Part shown: positions 21,153-33,880 of the stretch, piece after piece
Layout: each line of letters begins with the position of its first letter
Numbering within the stretch: the first letter of the stretch is position 1
Origin: Ampullaceana balthica
Lineage: Eukaryota; Mollusca; Gastropoda; Lymnaeidae
Reading direction: 5' to 3'
NCBI GenBank assembly: GCA_944989445.1
Contig: CALYLW010000284.1
Location: 129,001 to 193,000 of the forward strand
DNA: 64,000 nucleotides
Made by a program: the position numbers and the translations under genes
Notes under the pieces: model-generated
What the model was told of the DNA's origin: nothing
Seen by the model: only the letters and a program-made list of their open reading frames with translations
The model's database searches: none

Positions 21153-21909
21153 TTGTGCGCTATAGTGTTATCTTTAACTATAATGACATATTCGATTGAT
21201 TTTAAACACGCCTTTTCGATTGCTCCAATACTTGAATCTTCTTCTTAATCGTTCCAGATTTATCACAAGTATTTTTTTTTAATCTCAGGTGAGATTTAAT
21301 TTTTTTTTAAAGCGTGAATCATGCGTCCTAATATTTCCAAACGGGGAACATATAAACTTCTGTCCCCAGTAAACATTCTTCAAACTTTTTAAAATCTAGT
21401 TTTTATTATTTTTATTTTATTTTTCTATTATAATTTTTTTGGAAATAACTTTTCATTTAAATTCCATTGAGTTCATTTTCAAAAGTCTTATCTATAACTG
21501 GAAGCTGAAAAGATGGACACAGATTCTCTCAAAATGCCTTATATTTTATTTCTGATGAAGTTTCAACAAGTTTTACAAAACGATTTAACGAATGAGTCAC
21601 TTAACCTTCAAAGTATGTAAATGGATTATAGAATTTATGCTTGCAACTTTGTATTTTTTCTACTATAGCGCTTGAATTTTCGTGTTAAAATAATAATAAT
21701 AATAATAATAAAAAAATATTAACAGAATGTCACAATTAATGTTATCAGCCTCGCACAATTTATTCTGCATTTTCATTTAGGTACAAATATCAAAGAACCA
21801 AAATTTATAATTCCTAACTTCATTCTGCTTTACCCAGACATCTTTTGGATCTGCATGTGATTGGTCACGTGTACACGAATTACAATCTGTAAAGTGAAAT
21901 GGACAAAAG
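21153..21909. other. AT-rich non-coding spacer
   Basis: Includes (AAT)n at about 21690-21710. No gene seen. Confidence 0.4.
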
Positions 21910-22052
21910 CAGAGGCGTAGTTAAGATATTTTTCACTTTTCACCCGGGAAAAACTATAAAATTGGTGCTCCCCATTTATTACCATTGTTTACTTATTATA
22001 ATGTAACGACGGGGAAAAGTGTACTCTCCCCACCCTCTTCGCCACGCCTCTG
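21910..22052. mobile_element. Small hAT element (143 bp)
   Basis: Ends cagaggcgtag and ccacgcctctg are inverted. Flanks gacaaaag (21902-21909) and gaaaaaag (22053-22060) match at 7 of 8 bases. Its terminus is related to that of the larger element at 58390-60011 (cagaggcgtaac). Confidence 0.8.
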
Positions 22053-22331
22053 GAAAAAAGTGTTTATTTTAAAAATTTTCAGATGCCAGCTCTAAAAAAA
22101 TTCAGACCATTTTGGGTGGTAAAAATTTAATTTACAACACTTAACTGTTGTAATAACGCTACTGGAGTATATGTGACACAATGTTTTGGTGGCACCCTAT
22201 TCCCGTTTTTTAGCACGTTTCTTTACTTCAAAAACATTGTTGTTCAACAAAGATCAAAAGTATGACAAACTTTAGGCGTCTAACCAATATTTGTGGCTGA
22301 CTTTTATTGGGGCTTGGGTACAAATAATAAC

Positions 22332-22688
22332 ATCTTATCTTATCTTATCTTATCTGTTTATAGACGCTCCTTCTATACAGAAGATTATTGCGTCCTACGC
22401 TTATCTATGGTTTGTGTTTAGTCCTGCATTTTTATTAGAGATTTAAATGTTGATAAAGTGTTGGTTTTCCTGGATTCTTCAGGCAACCCATTCCACGCCC
22501 GAATTCCGGACGGGAAGAAGGAAAACTTGTATGTGTTTGTTCTTGCATACGGAATAAGAAAGGTGTTTTTATCCTTATGTCTATCTGAGGGTTGTATTAA
22601 GTTATCTTTGTGTTGTATTTCTAAATTAGAATTAATTGCTTTATGTATGATTACTACTTTGCTCTTGGTTCTTCTATCCTCTAGTGTT
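22332..22688 (-). mobile_element. 5'-truncated LINE copy, minus strand
   Basis: Reverse complement of the last 350 bp or so of the LINE at 7480-10463: the 'gataa' tail, the shared 3' end, the stop and the FFPSGIRAWNGLPEE block. The truncation point is near 22688. Close sequence identity to the longer copy implies the two are of similar age. Confidence 0.9.
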
Positions 22689-23514
22689 CTATTCTTTGAT
22701 GGATGGACCTGGACGACCTGGACCCTATCGTTTTATGACCTATAATCTATAAGTATAAGAGGCCACTTGAATCTGACGTCATTGCATATTTTATCCAACG
22801 TTTACACATTGTAAAACTAGCCATAAGTAATACCTAGCTACCTAAAAGTCTAAAAGTATATTTATCCATTTGTTCATCTCCAGCACAGTTGTATAATTGT
22901 ATGGTCCACTTACTAACTTACTAGGCCTTTCTGCCTTCTGTACAAGTATAATACACTTTTTACTTTTTCGTACAATTCTTTTCTTTTCTTATACTATACG
23001 TACGTTTCCTAGAACAAAAACATGTTTCTAATAATAATAATATTTTTTTACTTAAGCATCAAGTTAAAAAAAAATTCTAATGTCATATAAATATACTGTA
23101 AATAATATCTTACTTGGTCCTATTAGTCTTGTTTTATGATTTTAGAGGATTAAAATATAGTGGGGGTTTTTTTGGTTTGTTTTTTTTGGGACTTTTTGCG
23201 ACGAGAAAATCCATTTTATTATATACAATATACAAAATTATAATTATAAGAATAATTTGCACCTTTATATTTTCGTGTTTAAGAAATATATTAATTAAAA
23301 GAATAACTGCAAATGAATTTTTTTAATGTGCGAAAACTGTCCATATTAAATTATTTAATATTTAACTGTGACAGTGACTTAATTAAAGTAATCGAATTAA
23401 AAATTAGTTTTGTAATAAAAATACGAAACAAATTTAGTGCTTGCACCTCTCATCAGCCCAGGGAAAGAGGAAACATCGGATTGGTGGATATAAAATTTGC
23501 TTCTGCATAGCAAC
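22689..23514. other. Region upstream of TMEM135
   Basis: AT-rich. An inverted CCAAT motif (attgg) lies at 23480-23484. The tataaaa at 23489-23495 is only about 20 bp before the ATG, too close to place a transcription start upstream of that codon. No confident promoter can be called. Confidence 0.35.
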
Positions 23515-23661
23515 ATGGCGATCCTCAGCAAACCTTTGATCATAACACCGACATGTTATGAACTGGGACATTGTTGGACACCTTATTGTCGAAAAGCAAG
23601 CACAGATGTTGCAGCTCATGTTTTTAAAGAAGCACTCAAAATTTATGGAACCCTCTACTTT
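23515..23661 (+). CDS. TMEM135: TMEM135 exon 1
   Basis: 49 codons from MAILSKPLII to KIYGTLYF, ending in phase 0 before the donor gtaaga. The start is fixed by an in-frame stop at 23491-23493 with no ATG between, and by a good start context (A at -3, G at +4). Cysteines at residues 14, 20 and 25 in TCYELGHCWTPYC fit the Cys-rich N-terminal domain of the family, whose human member also has a CYEIGH-type motif. Confidence 0.88.
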
Positions 23662-26600
23662 GTAAGATTTAATCAATAAAAAACAACCAAATATTACTAT
23701 TATAAATTATTACTATGAATATGAATTATAAAAATAATGATAATATTAATTAATTATTAATAATAATGGATTTGCTGTCTACGATTCTAAGATTACTATT
23801 ACTAGCATTTACTAGGCTACCACTACTCAGTCTGCTGATCACTACTCACCTCATACTCACAGATATCTCTGGTCTCAGACTGTATATTACAATCCAATAA
23901 TTCATTTATCCATATTAAATTATTATTAGGCCTACTATACAAGTTTCTTTAAAAACAAATTCAAATACTAATTCTAGTTTGACAGTTGAATAAATTGAAT
24001 TTGATTGATGATGACATTGACACATTGACTTTGATTTAAATAATATTCAATTCATTGATGCTTGGAATTGGTTGGAAATTAATTTAAGTTTTGGTAAAAG
24101 TAAAAGCAAATATTTTTGTACCTGTGTAGGTACTTTGACAAGATATTTAAATATTGTCATATCATGTTAAAATATATATCATTTGAAAGGGCTAGCTCTA
24201 AGCTTTCTAAAAACACCAATTTCATCTTTTTTATCTTAAACAGAAGTCAAGTTATCATTTTTTTTGTGTGAATTTTTAAAGCCCCTTATATTAATATAAA
24301 CTTTATATTTTACTAGAACACTTGTGACCCATTTTTAAAATTTCTCACCCTTTCACCCATAACTTTATCATTTTTAAAGATATTTGCACTAAATTTTTAG
24401 GAGACAATAACATATACAACATTATAAACAACTAACTATTTAATTTACAACAATGATTATTTTTTAAATTTTATTTTTTTAAGGTCAAGTTGTAAAAAAT
24501 CATTCAAAAAGTTGAAAAAATAATTTGTCTTAAGTCTAGTGTTATAAAAGTATAACGAAGTGATTATTCGCACGGTTTTGGCCGTGCGGATAATGCTGAT
24601 ATTATCCGCACGGGTCGTCTGCTCATGTGTCTTACTTATAGTGGCTGGTCACGATGAAAAAAAACAACACGACGACCCGTGCGGATAATACTCGATATTA
24701 TACGTACGGTTTTTACCGTGCAAATAATCACTTCGTTCCTGAAAATGGTTTAAGCTTTTGCAAATTTGAAGCAAAAGTAAGTACTCCGAGATAAGTGCTC
24801 AGGCTTAACATCACCGATCAAAAAATAACTTTTTCTATTACTATTACTATTTTTAGAAAGTAACTGTAATGTAAAGCACAAAAAGATAACCTCAGAAACT
24901 TAAACACACTTTTTTTCAAAATATTTTATACAAAATATCATGTCATATATATTTTTAAAAAACTACCATAAATATTTCTGACAGCTATAGTATTGCGACA
25001 GACCTTGTACCTAGTCACTACACAGTCATCTTTCCTGAATCCCTTGAATTGAACACAAAAACTTTTAGATTCACATTCTTTTTATTATTACACCAATGTT
25101 CCCTCTAAGGTTCGTTGGTCCATGTGCAAAGTAACAAAAAGTTGCTCAGCATCCATTTTTTGTGTGCAATACTTAACAAAATTTGCTGCGCTGTAATTCT
25201 AAATTACTGTGTGGCATCTCTCAGATATCTGTGCAGGCGTGCAGCTTAAAGGGAATATTGTATTACACTATTTGGTATAAATTTACACATTTCATGGACC
25301 ATTTCAAGTATGTGACTAAAATAAATGCATTCAGTGAGTGGCAGGGTTGTTATGTCGTATATGTATATATATATTTGAAATGTAATGTCATGGAGTTACC
25401 CTGTGGGATATTCAAAAGACTCTGATTTTTATCACTCTATTTGATATGTTTTGGCTAATTTTTGAATTGTGAATGGAATGCCTCCTCATGTATTAGTTTA
25501 TGTTGCTGTATGGAAAGCATTTGGGGGGTTTTAAAAGGTTTTAGAGAAAAATTTGGGTAGAACTCTTTTTAAAACTCATTCTTTGATTGCTGCTAAGTAC
25601 ACCATGGAACCATGACTGATTTATTTTATTTGTTTATTTTCGTATGAATTATGAGATCCAGAAAATATACTATAAAATACATTTAAGTAAGAACATTTAT
25701 TTTTTGTATATTGCAGTTAAAAATGTAGGCATTTTTAAAAGATCAAGTTTATTGCAAATATTCATATTATTTAGGTATTTAAAATAATCATATTTAAATT
25801 TTTTTTTAATGCCCTTTACGATTATAATAACTTTCCAAATTTAATGGCAGTTAATATTTTAATAATGCTTTCATTTTCTTAAATCATGAGAGAAATCTTA
25901 ACTTAACTAAGGTTTTCGAATTTATAAAAATGTGCTGTATTAAAAAAACATCACTACTAAGTTTTACTATAAAGTATACATAGCCAAATTATTTCATTAA
26001 ATAAACTAAATCTATCAATTTTTTTCACAACTATTTTCAGATTTATTTTTCAATCCTAACATGTAGAGTTGAAATAACACATACAACATAAAACATGGCA
26101 GTTAACATATAGAATTGCAACATTAATTCAGTAGTACTCAAATAGCTACTTGATGTTTTTGGTACAAACCAATGAATAATCAAGACTGACACAAAATTGG
26201 TTCTTAACTCTCTGCATGTTCATATTTAAAGTTTTGAATCTTTTCATTTTTCAGCTTGCTGGCATTCTTCGAAGAAGAGGACCAAGTTATTATGTGAAAA
26301 AAGTAATACCAGAAACTTTGAGATCATCAGTTTTCCTCACCATAAATGGAACTTTGTTTATTACCATGTTTTGTGTCTGGAGGTCAGTAAAACATTTTTG
26401 TTAACATATATTACAAAAGAAAGATAATTTCAATTAACTCTTTAAAAAGTTTCATATTATTTCATCATATTGAAAATATTTGTCCTTGTTATTTAATTAA
26501 TTTATGCATTTTATAATAAGTTTTTATTTGATCAATTCATCAATTTTAAGTGGAATGAATTTAACTGATAATTTATTAACAGACAAACCTCTTTTTTACA

Positions 26601-29600
26601 ACTTTGAACCATTCGGGGCTGAGTGATCTCAAAATCAGTCAATAAATTCACTTACGCCACAATTTCTTGTCAATAAGACAGTGATGAAAATAGGTTCCAA
26701 TGGATCAGTCTATCACACTAGGTTTTTTTCTTATTTTTTATTCTTGTAAAAGATCACAGCTGCTGACCATTCTCATTATCATGCACTAATATGGTTCAAC
26801 TTTTGACCAATAATGCAGTGCCAATAAATTGTTTGTGAAAACTAAAGAAATTCATGAATTGGGTCAGCAGCAGTGTGGCTTGATGATAAGCCCAATGATA
26901 ATTGCAGTGTCTGTTGCTTGACACAGAGGCTGCACTGGGGGGGGGGACCGCACAGGGTGACACCATCACAAGAGAAGGTTTATGTTGTAAGTGGTTATTA
27001 AAATATTGTCTGACCAGATGACAGGATCGGCAAACTTAAACAATAAATTGTAATAATTTTGGCAACAAGCCTGCTGGACTAACATGGACAGTTAGAGCTA
27101 CAGAAGAATCCCATTGTCATTACCACAAGAATTGATATTTAAATTGACATCAATTGGAGCCCTAGGCGATATCATTAGCGATAAGCCATTTAACTAGATG
27201 TATTACATTTATTAATTTGTTCATAGTTTTTATATTGAACTATCAAAATTTTGATTTTATTTTAGCATCAGACCTGTAAAGTGTATTTTATTTTACTGTC
27301 ATTTTCTGTTTTTGTTTTTTATTTATTGACCTCCAAGGTGCTAAATTATTTCTAATACTAATAGTAGCCGTGAAATCAGTATACTTTGAATTCATCTAAT
27401 CCACCATTGATTGAAGAACAGTTCAACTATAAAGTTTCTGTAATAATAATTTCAAATTCACCACATAATGACTTCTTTAAGATAGTCATGTGTTGTACAG
27501 TCACCAAGAATTCTATTATCTTACTCCTTTTTTTTAATAGGGTAGCTTGGCATAGCGATGGTTGAATTTGCTCATAGCAGTACATCAACAGAGCCTCTTT
27601 TTTTTCAGATACAAATATCACAACTGCCTTGTTGAAGTGTTGGAATCCTGGTTTATTTAAATAAAAAAATATTTCTTGCTGCCATGTTTGACTGATAAAC
27701 GAGTGACTCTAATCAGTAATTGTGGTTCAGCTCAAAGAAATACAGAAAAAATTAAAAGTGGCTTTTTTGGTCATGGAGGATTTGTTATCACTCACAATGT
27801 TTTAAAACTCAAGTCCAGACCCACTTCTGTTTTAAAAAATGTATACCTCTTGAAACGAATACTGTAAATCAAACACATTTTTAAAAGGAATTTGTGTATC
27901 AAAATTTATTTTTATAACTGAATTAAAGTGCAACTTAGATCTATCACATGATTTTATTTCTCATTTACAAGATGATATCTGTACATCTGTTATTAATAAA
28001 CAGATAAAGAGATTTTACTTGTAGGCTAGTAATTAAAAAAATTGGAAGGCTTGCTAACCTCATGCTAGATGACTAAGACTAAAATATAAGACTTATTTGT
28101 TCCAGGCCAGAAGTTCTACAATAAATTCCTTCTGATTTCCACTGCAATTTAACCTTTGACCTGGAACTCTACTACTCTGATAATGCAATATCTTTTAAAA
28201 AAACAAACAATGTAGCAATTTCCTTTCCTCTTTCAGGCGCCTGGTTGGATATTACATGTATTACAATGTTTACATCTGTGGCATTCCCGCATGTATACTT
28301 TCTATTGTAATAGAACAAAAGAGCAGGTAGCAGTATAGTTTAAGGCCAGCTTCTGGTCAGCCTAGATGTTGGTTTTTATAACAAAAAAACATGTATCTTA
28401 TCTTTTTATCTTCTTTATGTTTGTTTGAAGGCTTTGTTGATTTTTTTTTCTTTTTCTTTGTTTTATTTTTGTCGTGTCCTTGAAAATAAAACATTTAACT
28501 TAATAATCACTACAAGGCATGGCTCGTAATATTTTTAAAATAAAAATACTCAGTTAAGCCTTTTGTCATTTTAAAATTTAATTTAAATGTTATTTACTTA
28601 AAATTTTTAGCCTTTCAACTTTTAATTAAAAAATGCATTTGGAAAGGGTATGACTTAAAGTTTTTAGTGAATGTCTTATTTTTATCATTTAAAATTATCA
28701 TTTTAAGCAAATTCAAAATTAATAATACATTATAAATGCATTTTTTGGAAGAAGATAAATATATAACAGTGCAAATTCTGTGAAATGATAGTGTAAGAAC
28801 CTGCACATTAATTATTTTTTACATTCATGTCAGGCTTTGCATCTCAAATTATTTTACTCTAAATTCTAATGCCTTGATAGATCATAAAGAACCACAAAAT
28901 GTAAGCTTTCAACTTTCAATAATTTTATGGAAATATTAGTAACATTTGACTTAAAGAAACTGTTATTTCCAAATGAATATACTTCATGAAATTGAAGAAA
29001 AAATCCTCAAAAGCCTTTTATGAAGTTATCATGTTTTCTTACTGAATTTAAATCTTGCTTTCAATCAGTGTTATAATAACTGTTCCTATTATAGTTTCCT
29101 CAAGCAGTAGAGCATTAATTATCTAAACCACAACTGCTGCCATAAAATGGCTCTGTTTTATTTTTTTAGCACAATGATTACTTAGATCAAGCAATATCTT
29201 TTTTATAATAAAAATATGTAATTTTTACGGCAAGACTTTATGATGTTCCTTTAGACACTGAATTACAGATACATATGTACTATAAACTGATTACATACTA
29301 ACATTAATTAAGTTTTGTAGTAAAATGTATGAAATTTGTTTGAAAATCAGTTTATATAATTAAGGATCTACTGCTAAAAATTATAATTTTTTGAATAACT
29401 TGTCTGCAGCCAGTCTGTTTTAGTGCGCCATATAGACATATATTCATGTGTAATCCAACCCAAAATTATAACATTAAGTCATACGTAAGAGGAGGCACTC
29501 AGGGCCCGTGTTCTCATGGCATGACACAATCCAGATCTCACATGACCTAACATATCATTGGACATGTCTCACATACGTTCTTAGTGCTCTATGTTGTTTT

Positions 29601-32600
29601 TTTTTCTCTCTCCTCTGGCTGGCAGGACAATGCTTGGCTGTATGTTTCTCCTCACGACCTCCTTTATACCGGCTTATATTGCGGCATTCACTGCTGTTAT
29701 CTGCGAGAGAAAATCAAGGTATGGTATGTTTCCAATCATGTTCATCTGCTCAACACGCTGTTCATTAAGATAACACGTTTTTTTTTAAAACCATTGGAAC
29801 ACCTAGGCAAAAGCCCTGCATGTTTGGTTTTAAAATATGTTGATTAAATGAAATATAAGATGTTTATAGATATTTGAGGAAAAAATACACAGCTTGACTA
29901 TTCAAACAAATTATTAAAAGAATCCTATCTCTGGAAATAAAAGTAAAATGAAAGTTACATTTCTGCAATTTTAATGTAAAAATCACACTTTGATGTGGCT
30001 GAAAACTCTAATCAGAATTCAACAACAGCTATTGATGTGTTTATGTAGCCTTGTAAAGAAAGATCTATATTTTAGAATATTTAGCTCTTTGCTGTGCAGC
30101 ATTTGTGTACTAAGAAGTGAGACAAGTGTCAGTTTTGTGAGAACTGGATGGCTCTGTGCTTCTTGCATGTCAATCTCCTAACATAATTGGATGGCTCTGT
30201 GCTTCTTGCATGTCAATCTCCTAACAGAACTGGATGGCTTTGTGCTTCTTGCATGTCAATCTCCTAACAGAACTGGATGGCGCTGTGCTTTCTTGCATGT
30301 CAATCTCCTAACAGAACTGGATGGCGCTGTGCTTTCTTGCATGTCAATCTCCTAACAGAACTGGATGGCTCTGTGCTTCTTGCATGTCAATCTCCTAACA
30401 GAACTGGATGGCTCTGTGCTTTCTTGCATGTCAATCTCCTAACAGAACTGGATGGCTATGTGCTTCTTGCATGTCAATCTCCTAACAGAACTGGATGGCT
30501 CTGTGCTTCTTGCATGTCAATCTCCTAACAGAACTGGATGGCTATGTGCTTCTTGCATGTCAATCTCCTAACAGAACTGGATGGCTCTGTGCTTCTTGCA
30601 TGTCAATCTCCTAACAGAACTGGATGGCTCTGTGCTTCTTGCATGTCAATCTCCTAACAGAACTGGATGGCTATGTGCTTCTTGCATGTCAATCTCCTAA
30701 CAGAACTGGATGGCTCTGTGCTTCTTGCATGTCAATCTCCTAACAGAACTGGATGGCTATGTGCTTCTTGCATGTCAATCTCCTAACAGAACTGGATGGC
30801 TCTGTGCTTCTTGCATGTCAATCTCCTAACAGAACTGGATGGCTATGTGCTTCTTGCATGTCAATCTCCTAACAGAACTGGATGGCTATGTGCTTCTTGC
30901 ATGTCAATCTCCTAACAGAACTGGATGGCTATGTGCTTCTTGCATGTCAATCTCCTAACAGAACTGGATGGCTTTGTGCTTCTTGCATGTCAATCTCCTA
31001 ACAGAACTGGATGGCGCTGTGCTTTCTTGCATGTCAATCTCCTAACAGAACTGGATGGCGCTGTGCTTTCTTGCATGTCAATCTCCTAACAGAACTGGAT
31101 GGCTCTGTGCTTCTTGCATGTCAATCTCCTAACAGAACTGGATGGCTATGTGCTTTCTTGCATGTCAATCTCCTAACAGAACTGGATGGCTATGTGCTTC
31201 TTGCATGTCAATCTCCTAACAGAACTGGATGGCTCTGTGCTTCTTGCATGTCAATCTCCTAACAGAACTGGATGGCTCTGTGCTTCTTGCATGTCAATCT
31301 CCTAACAGAACTGGATGGCTATGTGCTTCTTGCATGTCAATCTCCTAACAGAACTGGATGGCTCTGTGCTTCTTGCATGTCAATCTCCTAACAGAACTGG
31401 ATGGCTCTGTGCTTCTTGCATGTCAATCTCCTAACAGAACTGGATGGCTATGTGCTTCTTGCATGTCAATCTCCTAACAGAACTGGATGGCTCTGTGCTT
31501 CTTGCATGTCAATCTCCTAACAGAACTGGATGGCTATGTGCTTCTTGCATTTCAATCTCCTAACATACCCACCTCTAGGGGCTACCCAACGTTATGCTAC
31601 TTTGTAGTTTTTAGGTTGAGTTCATAGTATTGACATAAGTAGATAGATTCACACAGAGGCAAAGATGATAAAGTGATTATAGTTATAGCTTAAGTGTTGG
31701 TTACTAGATTTGTCTGAAACCCTAAACCAATCTTACATACTTCTTGACCTAGATACTGGTAGCCTAGCCAGTTAGGAACATTGTTCAAAGTTTTAATGTG
31801 AGAACAGACACCGGTCTGCTTAGGCTTATCCCTTGTCCAATTATAAAGTTAATGTTAACCTTTCAAATATTTTAAAGCTTTCCTAATCCAAAGTGTGCCA
31901 TTCCATCTTATTCACCAACAGGAATGCCACATCAGAATTAATACAACATTTATGTCAAGTGGATTGTATTGGATTGTAATTTTGGGCATCTCTAGTTGTA
32001 TAGGACGCACAGGAATAACAAATGCAACTTGTTCAATCAGTGACCCAGTTTTTCTAATGCGAATGCAGTTGCTTGGTATCTAGGACTCTCCGGTAGATGT
32101 ACTGATTAAAAATACATACAATAAAAAATAATTGTTTCTTAGCATATAAAAGATAGTAGCCCAGTAATCTTGATGTTTCTTGTTAACTTTTAATTAACCT
32201 TTCATCGTTATTATTATATATATTTTTGTTGTATTGTTATATTTCTTATTCTGTTCTTTTTTAGTTGTGTGCAACAGCATTTATTCCATGCATTTATTCA
32301 ATGTTTTTGTTACACTGCCTTGTTTGACTGTATCTATCCCACTGCTTCTAGTTTCTGCATTGTATGCTAGTCCTTTTATAATAGATGTTCATTATTGCAT
32401 TGTTTATAATTAGCGCTAGTTTAAGCTTACTCGTGATATTAATACAGTGATATTAATAGACAAAATGAACCATAATGAATTATGAGTGTGTGTATTCACT
32501 GTGTATACAAGTGTATAGTAATAAGTAATGTATCCAGCTAAAACCATTTGTGGTGTAAAGCAATACTATAGCTTAGCTACTGGATACATGCCATTTATAA

Positions 32601-33824
32601 GTATCTGGAGCATGTAAGGGTGACCATCCCAGTGTTCATATCATTTAGTTTATTTTAATTCACAGTTTTTACCTACTCACCAGAGTTGTGGAACATTGGG
32701 TGGCCACCATGACTTGGTGGGGGCACTCCATATGTAATGTGGACTGTGTATGGTGTCCTACACCACCTCCATAAAGTAAAGACATACATAAGACACCATG
32801 ACTTGGTGGGGGCACTCCATATGTAATGTGGACTGTGTATGGTGTCCTACACCACCTCCATAAAGTAAAGACATACATAAGACACCATAACTTGGTGGGG
32901 GCACTCCATATGTAATGTGGACTGTGTATGGTGTCCTACACCACCTCCATAAAGTAAAGACATACATAAGACACCATAACTTGGTGGGGGCACTCCATAT
33001 GTAATGTGGACTGTGTATGGTGTCCTACACCACCTCCATAAAGTAAAGACATACATAAGACACCATGACTTGGTGGGGGCACTCCATATGTAATGTGGAC
33101 TGTGTATGGTGTCCTACACCACCTCCATAAAGTAAAGACATACATAAGACACCATGACTTGGTTGCCTAGCAAGGTAACAAAGGTGCGTCACGTCATGCA
33201 CGGGGAGGCCGTCTCTATGCGGAAAGGAAATTTCAATAGATGTGAAGCCGTCACTGGCGGATGCCACCACCCAAATACATTGACAACACTTTCTCCTATC
33301 CTAAAATACAGTGAACGGTGTGTCACTTTGACCCCTGTGGCGTGCAAGTACTCACAAGTCTGACAGCCCGGTTGTACAGTCCACGCCCTAACACCAGCCG
33401 GTCCTGTAACCCTCACGAGTCTAGCACCTCCCCGACTTTTGGTTTAGCCGTGAGTTCTGGTACATGGCCCATAACTCGGTAATCAACAATTTCCCGTCTC
33501 AGCGCGGTCACACCCCCACCATCTCGTCCCGTTTCAATGTTCGGACCGGGATCTTGCTTGAAATCATCGTTGTCCCCGGCTGCTGGCATCTGATTGTTTA
33601 CGTTGGTTTTTTTTTGGGGGGGGGGCTCCGCACCTCTTGCCATTCATGTAACTGGTGGAAAAAATGACATCCACATGGCACGGGGCATAACTACGAGTTG
33701 TCCAGGTACACTGAGAATATCTGACGATATACTTTAGCCCTCCCCTCTACAAAGTTGTTTCTCGTTATGACTCTGTCTCACCCAGTATCTCTCGTGATAC
33801 ATTAAGTTATCTGTTTCACCCCCT

Positions 33825-33880
<56 letters not shown>

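Noticed and set aside
23489..23495. TATA box for TMEM135
   Set aside because: Only about 20 bp before the ATG, so it would place the transcription start at or after the start codon.
32669..33270. Series of 69-codon minus-strand proteins
   Set aside because: They recur every 89 bp, exactly the tandem repeat period.
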